64,000 nucleotides of DNA from Planosporangium spinosum (GTDB lineage: Bacteria > Actinomycetota > Actinomycetes > Mycobacteriales > Micromonosporaceae): assembly GCF_049999945.1 (NCBI RefSeq), contig NZ_JBLYUB010000024.1, positions 44,746-108,745 on the forward strand, in the 5' to 3' direction. A model generated the notes under the pieces. The model did not search any database, had not been told where the DNA came from, and was given only the letters and a program-made list of their open reading frames with translations. Position 1 is the stretch's first letter; each line of letters opens with the position of its first letter. The translations under genes were made by a program, and so were the position numbers. This document shows, piece after piece, positions 26,597-35,599 of this stretch.

Positions 26597-28324
26597 TCAG
26601 ACCCGTTTAAGGTCGTAGTCGCCCTTGCGGCCGCTTCCGTAGCGGCGCAGGGCGCCGTCAGGACCGGACGCGTTCGGCCGGATGAAGATCCAGTTCTGCC
26701 AGGCGGTGAGCCGTCCGAAAATCTTCGTCTCCAGCGTTTCCGGGCCGACGAAGCGGTGGTTGGCCTCCATGCCGGTCAGCGCGTCGGGCGACAGCGAGGC
26801 GCGCTCCTCCAGCACGATGCGCAGCTCGTCTTCGAAGTCGATATCGTCGAGGGCCATGGTGACCAGCCCGAGCTCGACCGCGGCGGCGGCGTCGAGCGGC
26901 TCGCCGATCCTGGCCCGGGCCGCGGCGAGGTCGTCGTCATTGCCCCAGAACCGCGACTGCAGCCGGGACAGGCCGTTGCCCATCGGGAAGTCGCCGTTGT
27001 TCGACTCGCTCAGCCGGATGGTGGCCGGATCGGCGTCGGAGTCGGAGTCGGTGTAGACGCCGTCGAGCATGTACTGCCGGTCGGCGGCCAGCGCCAGCTC
27101 GAGCAGCAGGCCTGCGAACGCCGTGCCCGGGTCGATGACGGCGATGAGGCTGCGGCTGGTCACGTCGAGGCGCTTGAGCGTGCGCTTGTAGTTGTGCCGC
27201 ACCTCGTTGACGAACCAGTCGTCCGCCAGCTCCCGCAGCTGGGCGTCGTAGGCCATCACCCGCTCGGCGTCGCCGACGGCGCGCAGGACCCAGATGCCGA
27301 GCTCGAGTTCGTTGGTGCGCAGGTGCAGGATCAGGTCGTCCAGCGCGCGGGTCACGGCGAGCGGCCAGTACTCCACGCCCTGGGCGAGCACGGCCGCAGC
27401 GTCGGCCGGCGGGGCCGCGTTCGGACCCTCGACGGTGATCTCGACACGCCTACCCGAACGGTCGATCGTCGCTGAAACGTAGGGGTAGGTGATGGTGTCG
27501 CCGGAGTCCCTGCGGTCCAGCGACGTCAGCGTCACGCCGGTGGCCCCGGACGGGCGCTCCGACGACGCCGCCGCCTCCCGGGCGCGCCGGTCGATCTCGG
27601 CGTCGAACGCGTTGCGCGGCACGGTCGCGTCCACCAGGCCCCACTCGACGGCGGTGCTGCCCCGGTAGCCCTCGGCCTTGGTGGCGAACAGGTCGGCGCG
27701 GTCTTTTCGGACGTGGCGCTTGTCCACCACGCGGCTCAGGCCGCCGGTACCCGGGAGCACGCCGAGCAGTGGCACCTCGGGCAGCGACACGGCCGAGGAG
27801 CCATCGTCGACGAGGACGATCTGGTCGCAGGCGAGCGCCAGCTCGTACCCGCCGCCGGCGGCGGTGCCGTTGAGCGCGGCGATCCAGGTCTGGCCGGAGT
27901 TCGCGGTGGCGTCCTCGATGCCGTTGCGGGTCTCGTTGGTGAACTTGCAGAAGTTCACCTTCCAGGCATGGGAGGACTGGGCCAGCATCCTGATGTTGGC
28001 GCCGGCGCAGAACATCCGCTCCAGACCGCCCGTCATCACGACCGCCTTGACCTCCGGGTGCTCGAACCGCAGCCGTTGGACGATGTCGTACAGCTCGATG
28101 TCGACCCCGAGGTCGTAGGAGTTCATCTTGAGTTCGTAGCCTCCGACCAGGCCACCCTGCTCGTCGACACGCAGCGTGACGGTGGCGACCTCTCCGTCCA
28201 CCTCGAGCTTCCAGTGGCGGTAGCGATCTGGCGAGGTCGCGAAGTGGACCACTGGAGGCGTGACCGGTGAAGCCTCCGCACTCGCCGTGCTCCGCAAAGT
28301 TCCAGGACTCTCGGTGACAGTCAA
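26597..28324 (-). CDS. boxC: 2,3-epoxybenzoyl-CoA dihydrolase (BoxC)
   Basis: A 575-aa protein of the crotonase superfamily at BoxC length, with two enoyl-CoA-hydratase-like halves. Characteristic segments are SPDRYRHWKLEVDGEVATV near the N-terminus, MFCAGANIRMLAQSSHAWK, and the oxyanion region LNGTAAGGGYELALACDQI. Known BoxC converts 2,3-epoxybenzoyl-CoA with two waters to 3,4-dehydroadipyl-CoA semialdehyde and formate. The start is a TTG at 28324 with GGAG six nt upstream; no better start precedes the conserved N-terminus. It is divergent from the paaX-type regulator. Confidence 0.92.
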   Translation of the reverse strand: MTVTESPGTLRSTASAEASPVTPPVVHFATSPDRYRHWKLEVDGEVATVTLRVDEQGGLVGGYELKMNSYDLGVDIELYDIVQRLRFEHPEVKAVVMTGGLERMFCAGANIRMLAQSSHAWKVNFCKFTNETRNGIEDATANSGQTWIAALNGTAAGGGYELALACDQIVLVDDGSSAVSLPEVPLLGVLPGTGGLSRVVDKRHVRKDRADLFATKAEGYRGSTAVEWGLVDATVPRNAFDAEIDRRAREAAASSERPSGATGVTLTSLDRRDSGDTITYPYVSATIDRSGRRVEITVEGPNAAPPADAAAVLAQGVEYWPLAVTRALDDLILHLRTNELELGIWVLRAVGDAERVMAYDAQLRELADDWFVNEVRHNYKRTLKRLDVTSRSLIAVIDPGTAFAGLLLELALAADRQYMLDGVYTDSDSDADPATIRLSESNNGDFPMGNGLSRLQSRFWGNDDDLAAARARIGEPLDAAAAVELGLVTMALDDIDFEDELRIVLEERASLSPDALTGMEANHRFVGPETLETKIFGRLTAWQNWIFIRPNASGPDGALRRYGSGRKGDYDLKRV

Positions 28325-28374
28325 TGTGCACTCCGTGGGCGATGGATGGATTGAGGGTTCCGGCCCTTATGTTC

Positions 28375-28396
28375 GACGCAATCTCAGTGGTGCGTC
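28375..28396. promoter_or_regulatory. Candidate operator between boxC and the PaaX-type gene
   Basis: Inverted repeat GACGCA-N10-TGCGTC in the 198-bp divergent promoter region. The arms are perfect over 6 bp. The position suits autoregulation by the PaaX-type protein, but a 6-bp repeat can arise by chance. Confidence 0.3.
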
Positions 28397-28522
28397 AAGA
28401 GTTTGTAGCATTTATGGGTGGCCCACCTTTCGGGAGGGACCGATCCGCGCCCTTTACCCACAGGTGCGACCTAACCTGGAAGAATGCGCGTCACGAAAAT
28501 GTCGAACGACAGGAGAGCAGAC

Positions 28523-29404
28523 GTGGCCTCGCGCCCACCGCGCACGGCGACCGGCCGGGCGGCCGAGCCGGCGGAACGCCAACGCGAGAAGGTGTCCGCC
28601 AGTGCACGCTCGATCCTGCTGACGGTCCTCGGCGAGTTCGTGCTTCCACGTGGGGGCGAGGTCTGGACGGGCACGCTGGTCGACGCGCTCGGCGCCCTGG
28701 ACATCGAGGAGAAGTCCGCACGGCAGGCCCTCGCCCGCACCGCCGCCGAGGGTCTGCTCACCTCGACCCGGCACGGCCGGAGGGTGCGCTGGAACCTGAC
28801 ACCCGCCGGCGACCGGCTACTGCGGGAGGGTACCGACCGCATCTACGGCTTCATGCGCGGCCCGCACACGTGGGACGGCCGCTGGCTCGTCCTCACCGTC
28901 GGCGTACCGGAGACCCAGCGCCAGCTCCGCCACCGTCTGCGCACCCGACTGACCTGGCTCGGCCTGGGCTCGCCCGCCCCCAGTCTGTGGGTGGTGCCCG
29001 ACGCGTCGAAGGAGGCCGCGGTCCGTGACATCATCCGCGAACTCGATCTCACCGACCGCGCGTACGCCTGGACGGGCCCGTCCGCCGGAATCGGCGACGC
29101 CGCCAAGCTGATCACGGACGCCTGGGATCTCGACGATGTGGAGAAGCGGTATCTGAGCTTCGTCGAACGCTTCGAGGGGCTGACGGTGTCGTCGGACCGG
29201 GAGGCGTTCGTCAACCAGGTGCTGCTCATCCAGGAGTGGCGGCGCTTCCCGTTCCTCGACCCCGACCTCCCCGCCGAACTGCTCGACCACGACTGGCCGG
29301 GCCCGCGGGCGGCGGCCGCCTTCCACGACCTGCACGACCGGTGGCACCGGCGCGCCCAGGACGAGTGGAACCGCATGGACGACAGCGCGGCCGCCCGGAA
29401 CTGA
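28523..29404 (+). CDS. PaaX family transcriptional regulator
   Basis: About 293 aa from the GTG at 28523, which has an AGGAGA site 7 nt upstream; an in-frame ATG at 28484 would add 13 residues. The N-terminal winged helix includes SARSILLTVLGEF and ARQALARTAAEGLL. The middle PaaX domain has MRGPHTWDGRWLVLTVGVPE, and the C-terminus matches PaaX_C (LIQEWRRFPFLDPDLPAELL). PaaX in E. coli represses phenylacetate genes and responds to phenylacetyl-CoA. Here, standing between boxC and boxB on the opposite strand, benzoyl-CoA is the likely ligand. Confidence 0.9.
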   Translation: MASRPPRTATGRAAEPAERQREKVSASARSILLTVLGEFVLPRGGEVWTGTLVDALGALDIEEKSARQALARTAAEGLLTSTRHGRRVRWNLTPAGDRLLREGTDRIYGFMRGPHTWDGRWLVLTVGVPETQRQLRHRLRTRLTWLGLGSPAPSLWVVPDASKEAAVRDIIRELDLTDRAYAWTGPSAGIGDAAKLITDAWDLDDVEKRYLSFVERFEGLTVSSDREAFVNQVLLIQEWRRFPFLDPDLPAELLDHDWPGPRAAAAFHDLHDRWHRRAQDEWNRMDDSAAARN

Positions 29405-29529
29405 CCCGTTGCGGGCGCCATAGCCGGCGACCACGCCCGCCGCCGGGGAAGACATGCCCGCTTCGGGCGCACCGACCCGCCGCCCCTGCGCCGCCGTCGG
29501 CACAGGGGGGCGAGACCACAGCGGCAGGG

Positions 29530-31008
29530 TCAGACGAGCCCTTCCTCGGCCAGGTGGACGTAGTCGAACTCGACCGGCTGGTCGTTGATGCCGGTCTTCG
29601 GCGGGGCGATCCAGCCGGCGAACTTGCCGTACTCGTACTCGGGGACCATGAGCGCCGCCACGTTCTCGCGATCCTGCGGCGTGGGCAGCCACCCGCCGAC
29701 CCGGGCCTGCCAGGCTGCCTCGTCGACGACCTCGCCCTGCGGGGTGACCCGGTGCCCGGCGTAGCCGCCGACCTTGCGGTTGAAGCCCTCGTGCGGCAGG
29801 TACAGCCGCTCGTCGAGGCCCGCGTCCTCGAGCGCCTGGTTCCAGCGGCGGACGCCGTTGGCGCAGTCGGCGACGTACTCGTCGCGCAGGTCGAGGTTGA
29901 GCGCGCTCAGCATCGGCACGGTCCTGGTCTTGATCTGGCCGCCGTCGACGTAGCGCATCTCGCGGGTGGCGTCGAGCAGCACGTGGTCGTCTTTGCGCCG
30001 GGTCTCCATCCAGCGGCCCTTCAGCCCCGAGGTGTAGTAGTTGCCCGCGTTGGTCGACTGCTCGGACCCGAACAGGTCCATCGAGACCGAGAACTGGAAG
30101 TTGAGGTACTTCTGGATCACGTCCAGCGGGATGCCACCGTACGGGAAGATGTCGGTGGTGCCGTGCTCCTTCATCAGCTCGGCGGTGCGCTCCACCGTCC
30201 GCTGCACGCCGGTGGTGCCCACGAACATGTGGTGGGCCTCCTCCTTGAGCATGAACTCGCACGTGCGCGCCAGCGGGTCGAAGGCCGACTCCTTGAGCGT
30301 GCCGAGCTGGTACTTGCCGTCCCGGTCGGTGAAGTACGTGAACATGAAGAACTGCAGCCAGTCGGTGGTCTCCTCGTTGAACGCGCCGAGGATGCGCGGC
30401 GCGTCGAGGTCACCGGAGTTGCGCTTGAGCAGCTGCTCGGCCTCCTCACGGCCCTCCCGGCCGAAGTAGGCGTGCAGCAGGTAGACCATCGCCCACAGGT
30501 GACGCCCCTCCTCCACGTTGACCTGGAAGAGGTTGCGCAGGTCGTAGATGCTCGGCGCGGTACGGCCGAGGATGCGCTGCTGCTCGACCGAGGCGGGCTC
30601 GGTGTCGCCCTGCACGACGATCAGCCGCATCAGGTCGGCCCGGTGCTCGCCCGGGACCTCCTGCCAGGCCGGCTCGCCCTTGTGCTTGCCGAAGTTGACC
30701 TTGCGGTCGGGGTCGCGCTCGGCGAGGAAGATGCCCCAGCGGTACTCGTCCATGGGCACGTGGTCGAAGTGTGCCCAGCCGTCCCGGCCGACGGCGATGG
30801 CCGTGCGCAGGTAGACGTCCTTGGTCGGCAGGGCCGGCCCGAGCTGCTTCCACCAGTCGAGGAACTTCGGCTGCCACCCTTCGAGCGCGCGCTGCAGGCG
30901 CCGGTCACTGGCGAGGTCGACATTGTTGGGGATGCGCTCGCTGTAGTCCACCCGGCTGAGCGGACCGGTAGGCGTGGGAGCGGCACCGGTACGGGAGTCG
31001 ATGCTCAT
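29530..31008 (-). CDS. boxB: Benzoyl-CoA 2,3-epoxidase oxygenase subunit (BoxB)
   Basis: A 492-aa di-iron oxygenase. Conserved BoxB blocks are seen: KVNFGKHKGEPAWQEVPGEH, FQVNVEEGRHLWAMVYLLH (first ExxH pair), LKEEAHHMFVGTTGV (second ExxH) and NAGNYYTSGLKGRWMETRRK. It epoxidises benzoyl-CoA with O2 and electrons from a reductase. The ATG at 31008 follows AGGAGAG; the open frame extends upstream without likely coding sequence. No BoxA fusion reductase is found in the window; the ferredoxin and FAD reductase at 23516-24898 are the obvious donors. Confidence 0.95.
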   Translation of the reverse strand: MSIDSRTGAAPTPTGPLSRVDYSERIPNNVDLASDRRLQRALEGWQPKFLDWWKQLGPALPTKDVYLRTAIAVGRDGWAHFDHVPMDEYRWGIFLAERDPDRKVNFGKHKGEPAWQEVPGEHRADLMRLIVVQGDTEPASVEQQRILGRTAPSIYDLRNLFQVNVEEGRHLWAMVYLLHAYFGREGREEAEQLLKRNSGDLDAPRILGAFNEETTDWLQFFMFTYFTDRDGKYQLGTLKESAFDPLARTCEFMLKEEAHHMFVGTTGVQRTVERTAELMKEHGTTDIFPYGGIPLDVIQKYLNFQFSVSMDLFGSEQSTNAGNYYTSGLKGRWMETRRKDDHVLLDATREMRYVDGGQIKTRTVPMLSALNLDLRDEYVADCANGVRRWNQALEDAGLDERLYLPHEGFNRKVGGYAGHRVTPQGEVVDEAAWQARVGGWLPTPQDRENVAALMVPEYEYGKFAGWIAPPKTGINDQPVEFDYVHLAEEGLV

Positions 31009-31080
31009 CGTTGCTCTCCTGTCACTGGAGGTACGAAAAAGTTCTACGATCAGTTGGCGGTGGTGCACGTAATACGTCGG

Positions 31081-32643
31081 CTATCGTTCGATCGCCGCGA
31101 TCGCCTCAAGGACAGCGGGGCCGCCCTGTACGGCGGTGCGCTGGAGGTGGGCGTAGACGGCCCGCAGGCCGCCCTCCTCTTCGCCGCCACCGGCACGGCC
31201 TGGTCCACCGTGGACGAGCTGGGGCATCGGGGTACCGTGCCCGGTGGACTCCCCCGCGCTGTCGCGGTCGAGTACGAGGATGCGGCCGTGGTGGGCGGCC
31301 GCCCCGAGCACGACCTCGCGGACGAAGTCCCGGTCGTAGGAGACGACCGAGCCGGCCAGGGATCCCTCGCCGCGGGCGACCAGGTCGAGCAGGTCGCCGA
31401 CGCCGCGGTACGGCAGGAGCGTGCTCACCGGCCCGAACGCCTCCACCTCGTGCGGCTCCGGGCGGGCCACGTCGTCCACCCGCACCAGCAGCGGTGAGAG
31501 GAACGCGCCGCGCTCGGCGTCGGCCCCGACCACGTCGCACTTGTCCGGGTCTCCGTACACGATCGATCCCGCCGAGGCGAGCCGCGCGGCCGCGGCCCGC
31601 ACGTCGTCGCGCTGGGCGAGGCCGACGAGCGCGCCCATGGTCACGCCCGGCGCGCCCGGCGCGCCCACGACCACCGTCGCGAGCCGGGCCTCGACGGCCT
31701 GCGACACGGCGTCGAGAAGGTTCGCCGGTACGAACGCGCGGCGGATAGCGGTGCACTTCTGCCCGGCCTTGACCGTCATCTCGGTGACGAGGGCGTCGGC
31801 GAACAGCTCGAACTCCGGCTGTCCCGGTACGGAATCGGGGCCCAGGATCGAGCAGTTGAGCGAGTCGGCCTCGGCGTTGAAGCGCGCCGAGCGGACGGTG
31901 ACCGTGGGGTCGGTGCGCAGCCGGGCGGCCGTGGCCGCCGATCCGGTGAACCCGATGTGGTCCTGGCCGCCGAGCAGGTCGAACACGCCGGAGATGCCGC
32001 CACTGACGAGCTGGAGCGCGCCCGGCGGAAGCACACCCGACTCCTCGATGATCCGCACGGCGTGCGCGGCGATGTACGCCGTCGGCGTCGCCGGCTTGAC
32101 GATGGTCGGCAGCCCGGCGAGCAGCGCGGGGGCGAGCTTCTCGAGCATGCCCCAGACCGGAAAGTTGAACGCGTTGATCTGCAGCGAGATCCCGCGCGGG
32201 GTGGTCAGGATGTGCCGGCCCGCGAACGCGCCGCCCTTGCCCAGCGGCACCGGGTCGTCCTCGACGATCAGCGTGTGGTCGGGCAGGCCCTTGCGGCCGA
32301 GGCTTGCGTAGACCAGCGCGGTGCCGATGCCTCCGTCGACGTCGACGGCTGCGTCGCGCCGGGTCGCGCCGGCCCGCGCCGACAGGTCGTACAGTTCCTG
32401 CTTGCGCTCCTGCAGCGCCATCGCGACCGACTTGAGTACGGCGGCCCGCTGGGGGAAGGTGAGTTCGCCGAGCACCGCCAGGCCGGTCCGGCGCGCGTAC
32501 GCCACGGCCGCGGCGAGGTCGAGCCCCTCGCTGCTGACCCGGGTGACGCGCTCGCCCGTCACGGCGTCGGCGACCGGGGCACCCTCGCCGCCACCGCTGC
32601 GCCAGGTGCCCTCGAGGTAGCTCGGCAACGTCTCGATGCTCAC
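31081..32643 (-). CDS. boxD: 3,4-dehydroadipyl-CoA semialdehyde dehydrogenase (BoxD/PaaZ-type)
   Basis: A 520-aa aldehyde dehydrogenase of the PaaZ N-terminal type without the C-terminal MaoC hydratase domain, matching stand-alone BoxD. The catalytic parts are NAEADSLNCSIL (general base), AGQKCTAIRRAFV (nucleophile cysteine) and DHIGFTGSAATAARL. It should oxidise the semialdehyde made by BoxC to 3,4-dehydroadipyl-CoA. The GTG start overlaps the stop of the chimeric ORF upstream (GTGA), and boxB follows 72 nt downstream on the same strand. Confidence 0.9.
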   Translation of the reverse strand: MSIETLPSYLEGTWRSGGGEGAPVADAVTGERVTRVSSEGLDLAAAVAYARRTGLAVLGELTFPQRAAVLKSVAMALQERKQELYDLSARAGATRRDAAVDVDGGIGTALVYASLGRKGLPDHTLIVEDDPVPLGKGGAFAGRHILTTPRGISLQINAFNFPVWGMLEKLAPALLAGLPTIVKPATPTAYIAAHAVRIIEESGVLPPGALQLVSGGISGVFDLLGGQDHIGFTGSAATAARLRTDPTVTVRSARFNAEADSLNCSILGPDSVPGQPEFELFADALVTEMTVKAGQKCTAIRRAFVPANLLDAVSQAVEARLATVVVGAPGAPGVTMGALVGLAQRDDVRAAAARLASAGSIVYGDPDKCDVVGADAERGAFLSPLLVRVDDVARPEPHEVEAFGPVSTLLPYRGVGDLLDLVARGEGSLAGSVVSYDRDFVREVVLGAAAHHGRILVLDRDSAGESTGHGTPMPQLVHGGPGRAGGGEEEGGLRAVYAHLQRTAVQGGPAVLEAIAAIER

Positions 32644-32981
32644 GATTCGCTCCAGTCATAGCAGCCCTTGCCGGTCTTTCGCCCCAGATGGCCCTGCTCG
32701 ACGAGGCGTACGAGCAGGGCGTGGGCCTTGGCCGCGGCGTACGTGCTGTGCCTGGTCGGGGCGAGCGCGGCGAGGACGCCCTCCTCGGTGGTGGCCTCCG
32801 ACTTGACCGGCGCGACCACTCCGCCGTCCGCACGGATCTCCGCAGCAAGGGACTCGGCGCGGTCCGGGTGCTGCAGGTAGCCGATGGCGACCGCATGGGT
32901 CCGGGCCAGCCGGTGGCTCACCGCAGCGCCGATACCGCCCGCTCCACCGAGCAACAAGGCGCTGGACGCAGTCATGACCAT
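32640..32981 (-). pseudogene. Chimeric remnant: SDR N-terminus joined to 3-hydroxyacyl-CoA dehydrogenase C-terminus
   Basis: A 113-aa ORF. Residues about 1-70 are a short-chain dehydrogenase nucleotide fold (SALLLGGAGGIGAAVSHRLA), followed directly by an active-site-like STYAAAKAH (YxxxK) without the intervening 80 or so residues. The last 25 residues (LVEQGHLGRKTGKGCYDWS) match the end of 3-hydroxyacyl-CoA dehydrogenases such as PaaH. At least one internal deletion has joined two former genes in frame. A GGGGG ribosome site precedes the ATG and the stop overlaps boxD, so the ORF may still serve as a translated leader. It implies that beta-oxidation genes for the final steps were once here. 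Confidence 0.6.
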
Positions 32982-33199
32982 CCCCCACTGAGACGTACGT
33001 GCACCCTCCAAACCTGCCACACTTTTGTTGCGCAGCGAAAGAGATTCGTAGCAAAATTTTCCCGCGGCCGACGCCCGCCGGCCGGCGCGGACGCCCGGGC
33101 TGCCGTTGTGCAGGCTGCTTCCTGCTGCTCGGCGGCGGGTGGCCGGTGACGACGCAGACCCCGCGCCCGGCGGCCGCGTGCGCCTACGCGACCCGGACG

Positions 33200-33535
33200 A
33201 TCGCGCATCGCCCAGTTGTCGGCGGCGATGGCCGGCCTGCCGGACCAACCGCGCCGGTCGCTGACCTGGGACCAGGGCATCGAGATGGCCCGCCATGCCC
33301 AATTCAGCATCGCCAGCGGCTGCCCGGTCTACTTCTGCGACCCCCATTCGCCCTGGCAGCGCGGCAGCAACGAAAACACCAACGGCCTCCTGCGCCAGTA
33401 CTACCCAAAGGCAAATTCGACGTCCGCGCCGTCACCCAGCGTCAACTCGACGCCGTCGCCGTCGAACTCAACGGCCGCCCCGCCAGACCCTGGGATGGCA
33501 GACTCCCGCTGAGAAGCTCAACCGCTTCTCAGCGG
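33200..33535 (+). pseudogene. IS30-type transposase, C-terminal remnant
   Basis: The fragments RRSLTWDQGIEMARHA, YFCDPHSPWQRGSNENTNG and LGWQTPAEKLNRF are the DDE end of IS30-family transposases, but they lie in three different frames. The start is missing and at least two frameshifts are needed, so it is a dead insertion scar between the box cluster and the YCII gene. Confidence 0.75.
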
Positions 33536-33538
33536 GAG
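33503..33538. repeat. 14-bp perfect inverted repeat at the end of the IS30 remnant
   Basis: Arms 33503-33516 and 33525-33538 (CTCCCGCTGAGAAG and its complement) flank 8 nt. It lies where the transposase tail codes for PAEKLN. It could be a terminator or a product of inverted duplication of the IS end. Confidence 0.7.
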
Positions 33539-33734
33539 CGCTGCAACGACGGATTGAAACCGCCCTCACCCTTCGCGCCAGGCGGTGGACCCGGACACCA
33601 CGAGATGGCTCGCCCGGGCTCATCCATCAGAGCCCCAAAAAAGTTCGGACGGTGATGTCGAGAACCCGTGACTGGCTCCGTCCCCGCGGTGAACGCGACC
33701 ACAATGGGTCGCACCAGCATCGAGGAGAACCAAG

Positions 33735-34142
33735 ATGGCTAAGTACTTGCTGCTCAAGCACTACCGCGGCGCTCCGGCTCCGGTCAACGACGTGCCGATG
33801 GACCAGTGGACGCCGGAGGAGATCTCGGCCCACGTGCAGTACATGCACGACTTCGCGGCCCGGCTCGAAGCGACCGGCGAGTTCGTCGACGGTCAGGCAC
33901 TCGCCCCCGAGGGCACGTTCGTCCGGTACGACGGCGAGGGCCGCCCGCCGGTCACGGACGGTCCGTTCGCTGAGACCAAGGACCTCATCGCCGGCTGGAT
34001 GGTGATCGACGTCGACAGCTACGAACGCGCCGTCGAACTGGCCGGTGCCCTGTCGGCCGCTCCTGGGGCGGGCGGGAAGCCGATCCACGAGTGGCTCGAG
34101 CTGCGCCCGTTCCTGACCGCGCCGCCCACCATCACGGAGTGA
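33735..34142 (+). CDS. YCII/DGPF-domain protein
   Basis: A 135-aa protein with the motif PPVTDGPFAETKDLIAGWMVIDVDS, the hallmark of the YCII-related DGPF family. AGGAG-like sequence (GAGGAGA) precedes the ATG. The stop overlaps the sigma-factor start (GTGA). DGPF genes are regularly linked with ECF sigma factors of this kind; the biochemical role is unknown. Confidence 0.88.
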   Translation: MAKYLLLKHYRGAPAPVNDVPMDQWTPEEISAHVQYMHDFAARLEATGEFVDGQALAPEGTFVRYDGEGRPPVTDGPFAETKDLIAGWMVIDVDSYERAVELAGALSAAPGAGGKPIHEWLELRPFLTAPPTITE

Positions 34143-35296
34143 CTCCACAGGTGAACGAGGCCCTGCTCCGGAGCCTCACGCCAGGCGTGCTCGGAATCCT
34201 CGTCCGCCGCGGAGCCGACTTCGCGGCGGCCGAGGACGCCGTGCAGGACGCGCTGGTCGAGGCGGTGCGCGTCTGGCCGGCCGATCCGCCGCGAGACCCG
34301 AAGGGCTGGCTGGTCACCGTGGCCTGGCGCAAGTTCCTCGACGCGACCCGAACGGACGCCGCCCGCCGCCGGCGTGAGGACCTCGTCGACGCGGAGCCGG
34401 CACCCGGGCCCGCGCCCGCGGCCGACGACACGCTCCAGCTCTACTTCCTGTGCGCCCACCCGTCGCTGACGCCGTCGTCCGCGGTCGCGCTCACGCTGCG
34501 CGCCGTCGGCGGGCTGACCACCCGCCAGATCGCCCAGGCCTACCTGGTGCCCGAGGCGACCATGGCGCAGCGCATCAGCCGGGCCAAGCGGACCGTCTCC
34601 GGCGTGCGGTTCGACCAGCCCGGCGACGTCGCCACCGTGCTGCGCGTCCTCTACCTGGTCTTCAACGAGGGCTACTCCGGCGACGTCGACCTCGCCGCCG
34701 AGGCCATCCGGCTCACCCGGCAGCTCGCGGCCGCGATCGACCACCCCGAGGTCGCGGGGCTGCTCGCCCTCATGCTGCTCCACCACGCGCGGCGCGCCGC
34801 CCGAACCGCGCCCGACGGCAGCCTCGTGCCGCTCGCCGACCAGGACCGCAGCCGGTGGGACACCCAGCTGATCGCCGAGGGCGTCGACGTCCTGCAGACG
34901 GCTCTCGCCCGGGACCGGCTGGGCGAGTTCCAGGCCCAGGCTGCCATCGCGGCCCTCCACGCTGACGCGCCCACCGCCGAAGAGACCGACTGGGTGCAGA
35001 TCGTCGAGTGGTACGACGAGCTCACGCGCCTGACCGACAGCCCGGTCGTCCGGCTCAACCGCGCGGTGGCTGTCGGCGAGGCCGACGGACCGCGTGCCGG
35101 CCTGGCCGCGCTCGCGGCGCTGGACGACTCACTGCCCCGCCACACCGCGGTGGCGGCGTACCTCCACGAGCGCGACAGCGACCTGGCGACGGCGGCACGG
35201 CTGTACGCCGAGGCGGCCCAGAAGTCACCTAACCTCGCCGAGCGCGACCACCTGACGCGCCAGGCCGCCCGGCTCAACTCCCGCCGGTGTCGATGA
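34139..35296 (+). CDS. ECF sigma factor with C-terminal TPR-like extension (ECF42-type)
   Basis: About 385 aa from the GTG at 34139 (alternative GTG at 34151). Sigma region 2 holds AEDAVQDALVEAVRVWP, followed by WLVTVAWRKFLDATR. Region 4 holds LTLRAVGGLTTRQIAQAYLVPEATMAQRISRAKR. The roughly 200-residue C-terminal extension is typical of group ECF42, which is paired with DGPF proteins. No anti-sigma factor gene is seen, as expected for this group, where the extension is thought to regulate activity. Confidence 0.88.
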   Translation: MTPQVNEALLRSLTPGVLGILVRRGADFAAAEDAVQDALVEAVRVWPADPPRDPKGWLVTVAWRKFLDATRTDAARRRREDLVDAEPAPGPAPAADDTLQLYFLCAHPSLTPSSAVALTLRAVGGLTTRQIAQAYLVPEATMAQRISRAKRTVSGVRFDQPGDVATVLRVLYLVFNEGYSGDVDLAAEAIRLTRQLAAAIDHPEVAGLLALMLLHHARRAARTAPDGSLVPLADQDRSRWDTQLIAEGVDVLQTALARDRLGEFQAQAAIAALHADAPTAEETDWVQIVEWYDELTRLTDSPVVRLNRAVAVGEADGPRAGLAALAALDDSLPRHTAVAAYLHERDSDLATAARLYAEAAQKSPNLAERDHLTRQAARLNSRRCR

Positions 35297-35599
35297 CGGG
35301 TCGCGCTCAGAATTTCCCGCAGCACGTGGTGCGGCCCGGCGGCCAGAGCGAGCGCGTGCAACGGTGGCTCACCGTTGCACAAGCGATCATCCCCGATGCC
35401 ACCTCGGCTACAACTGCCGTCGACCCCACGGCGCCCGCACCAGCGCTATCGCCGCCCAGCGGGGCTGTCACATGCAGCCGGTCCCCCGTGCGAGCTACCT
35501 GCAGGTGTCCACCGCGTGGTGACGATATCCGGTCCGCTGATCCATAGCGTTCGACGTGTCCGCGCAAGCGCCGCGGGGAATTCGGACGAAGGAGTTGTC

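Noticed and set aside
29236..31497. A 753-codon plus-strand ORF
   Set aside because: It is antisense to boxB and part of boxD, both of which have clear family motifs.
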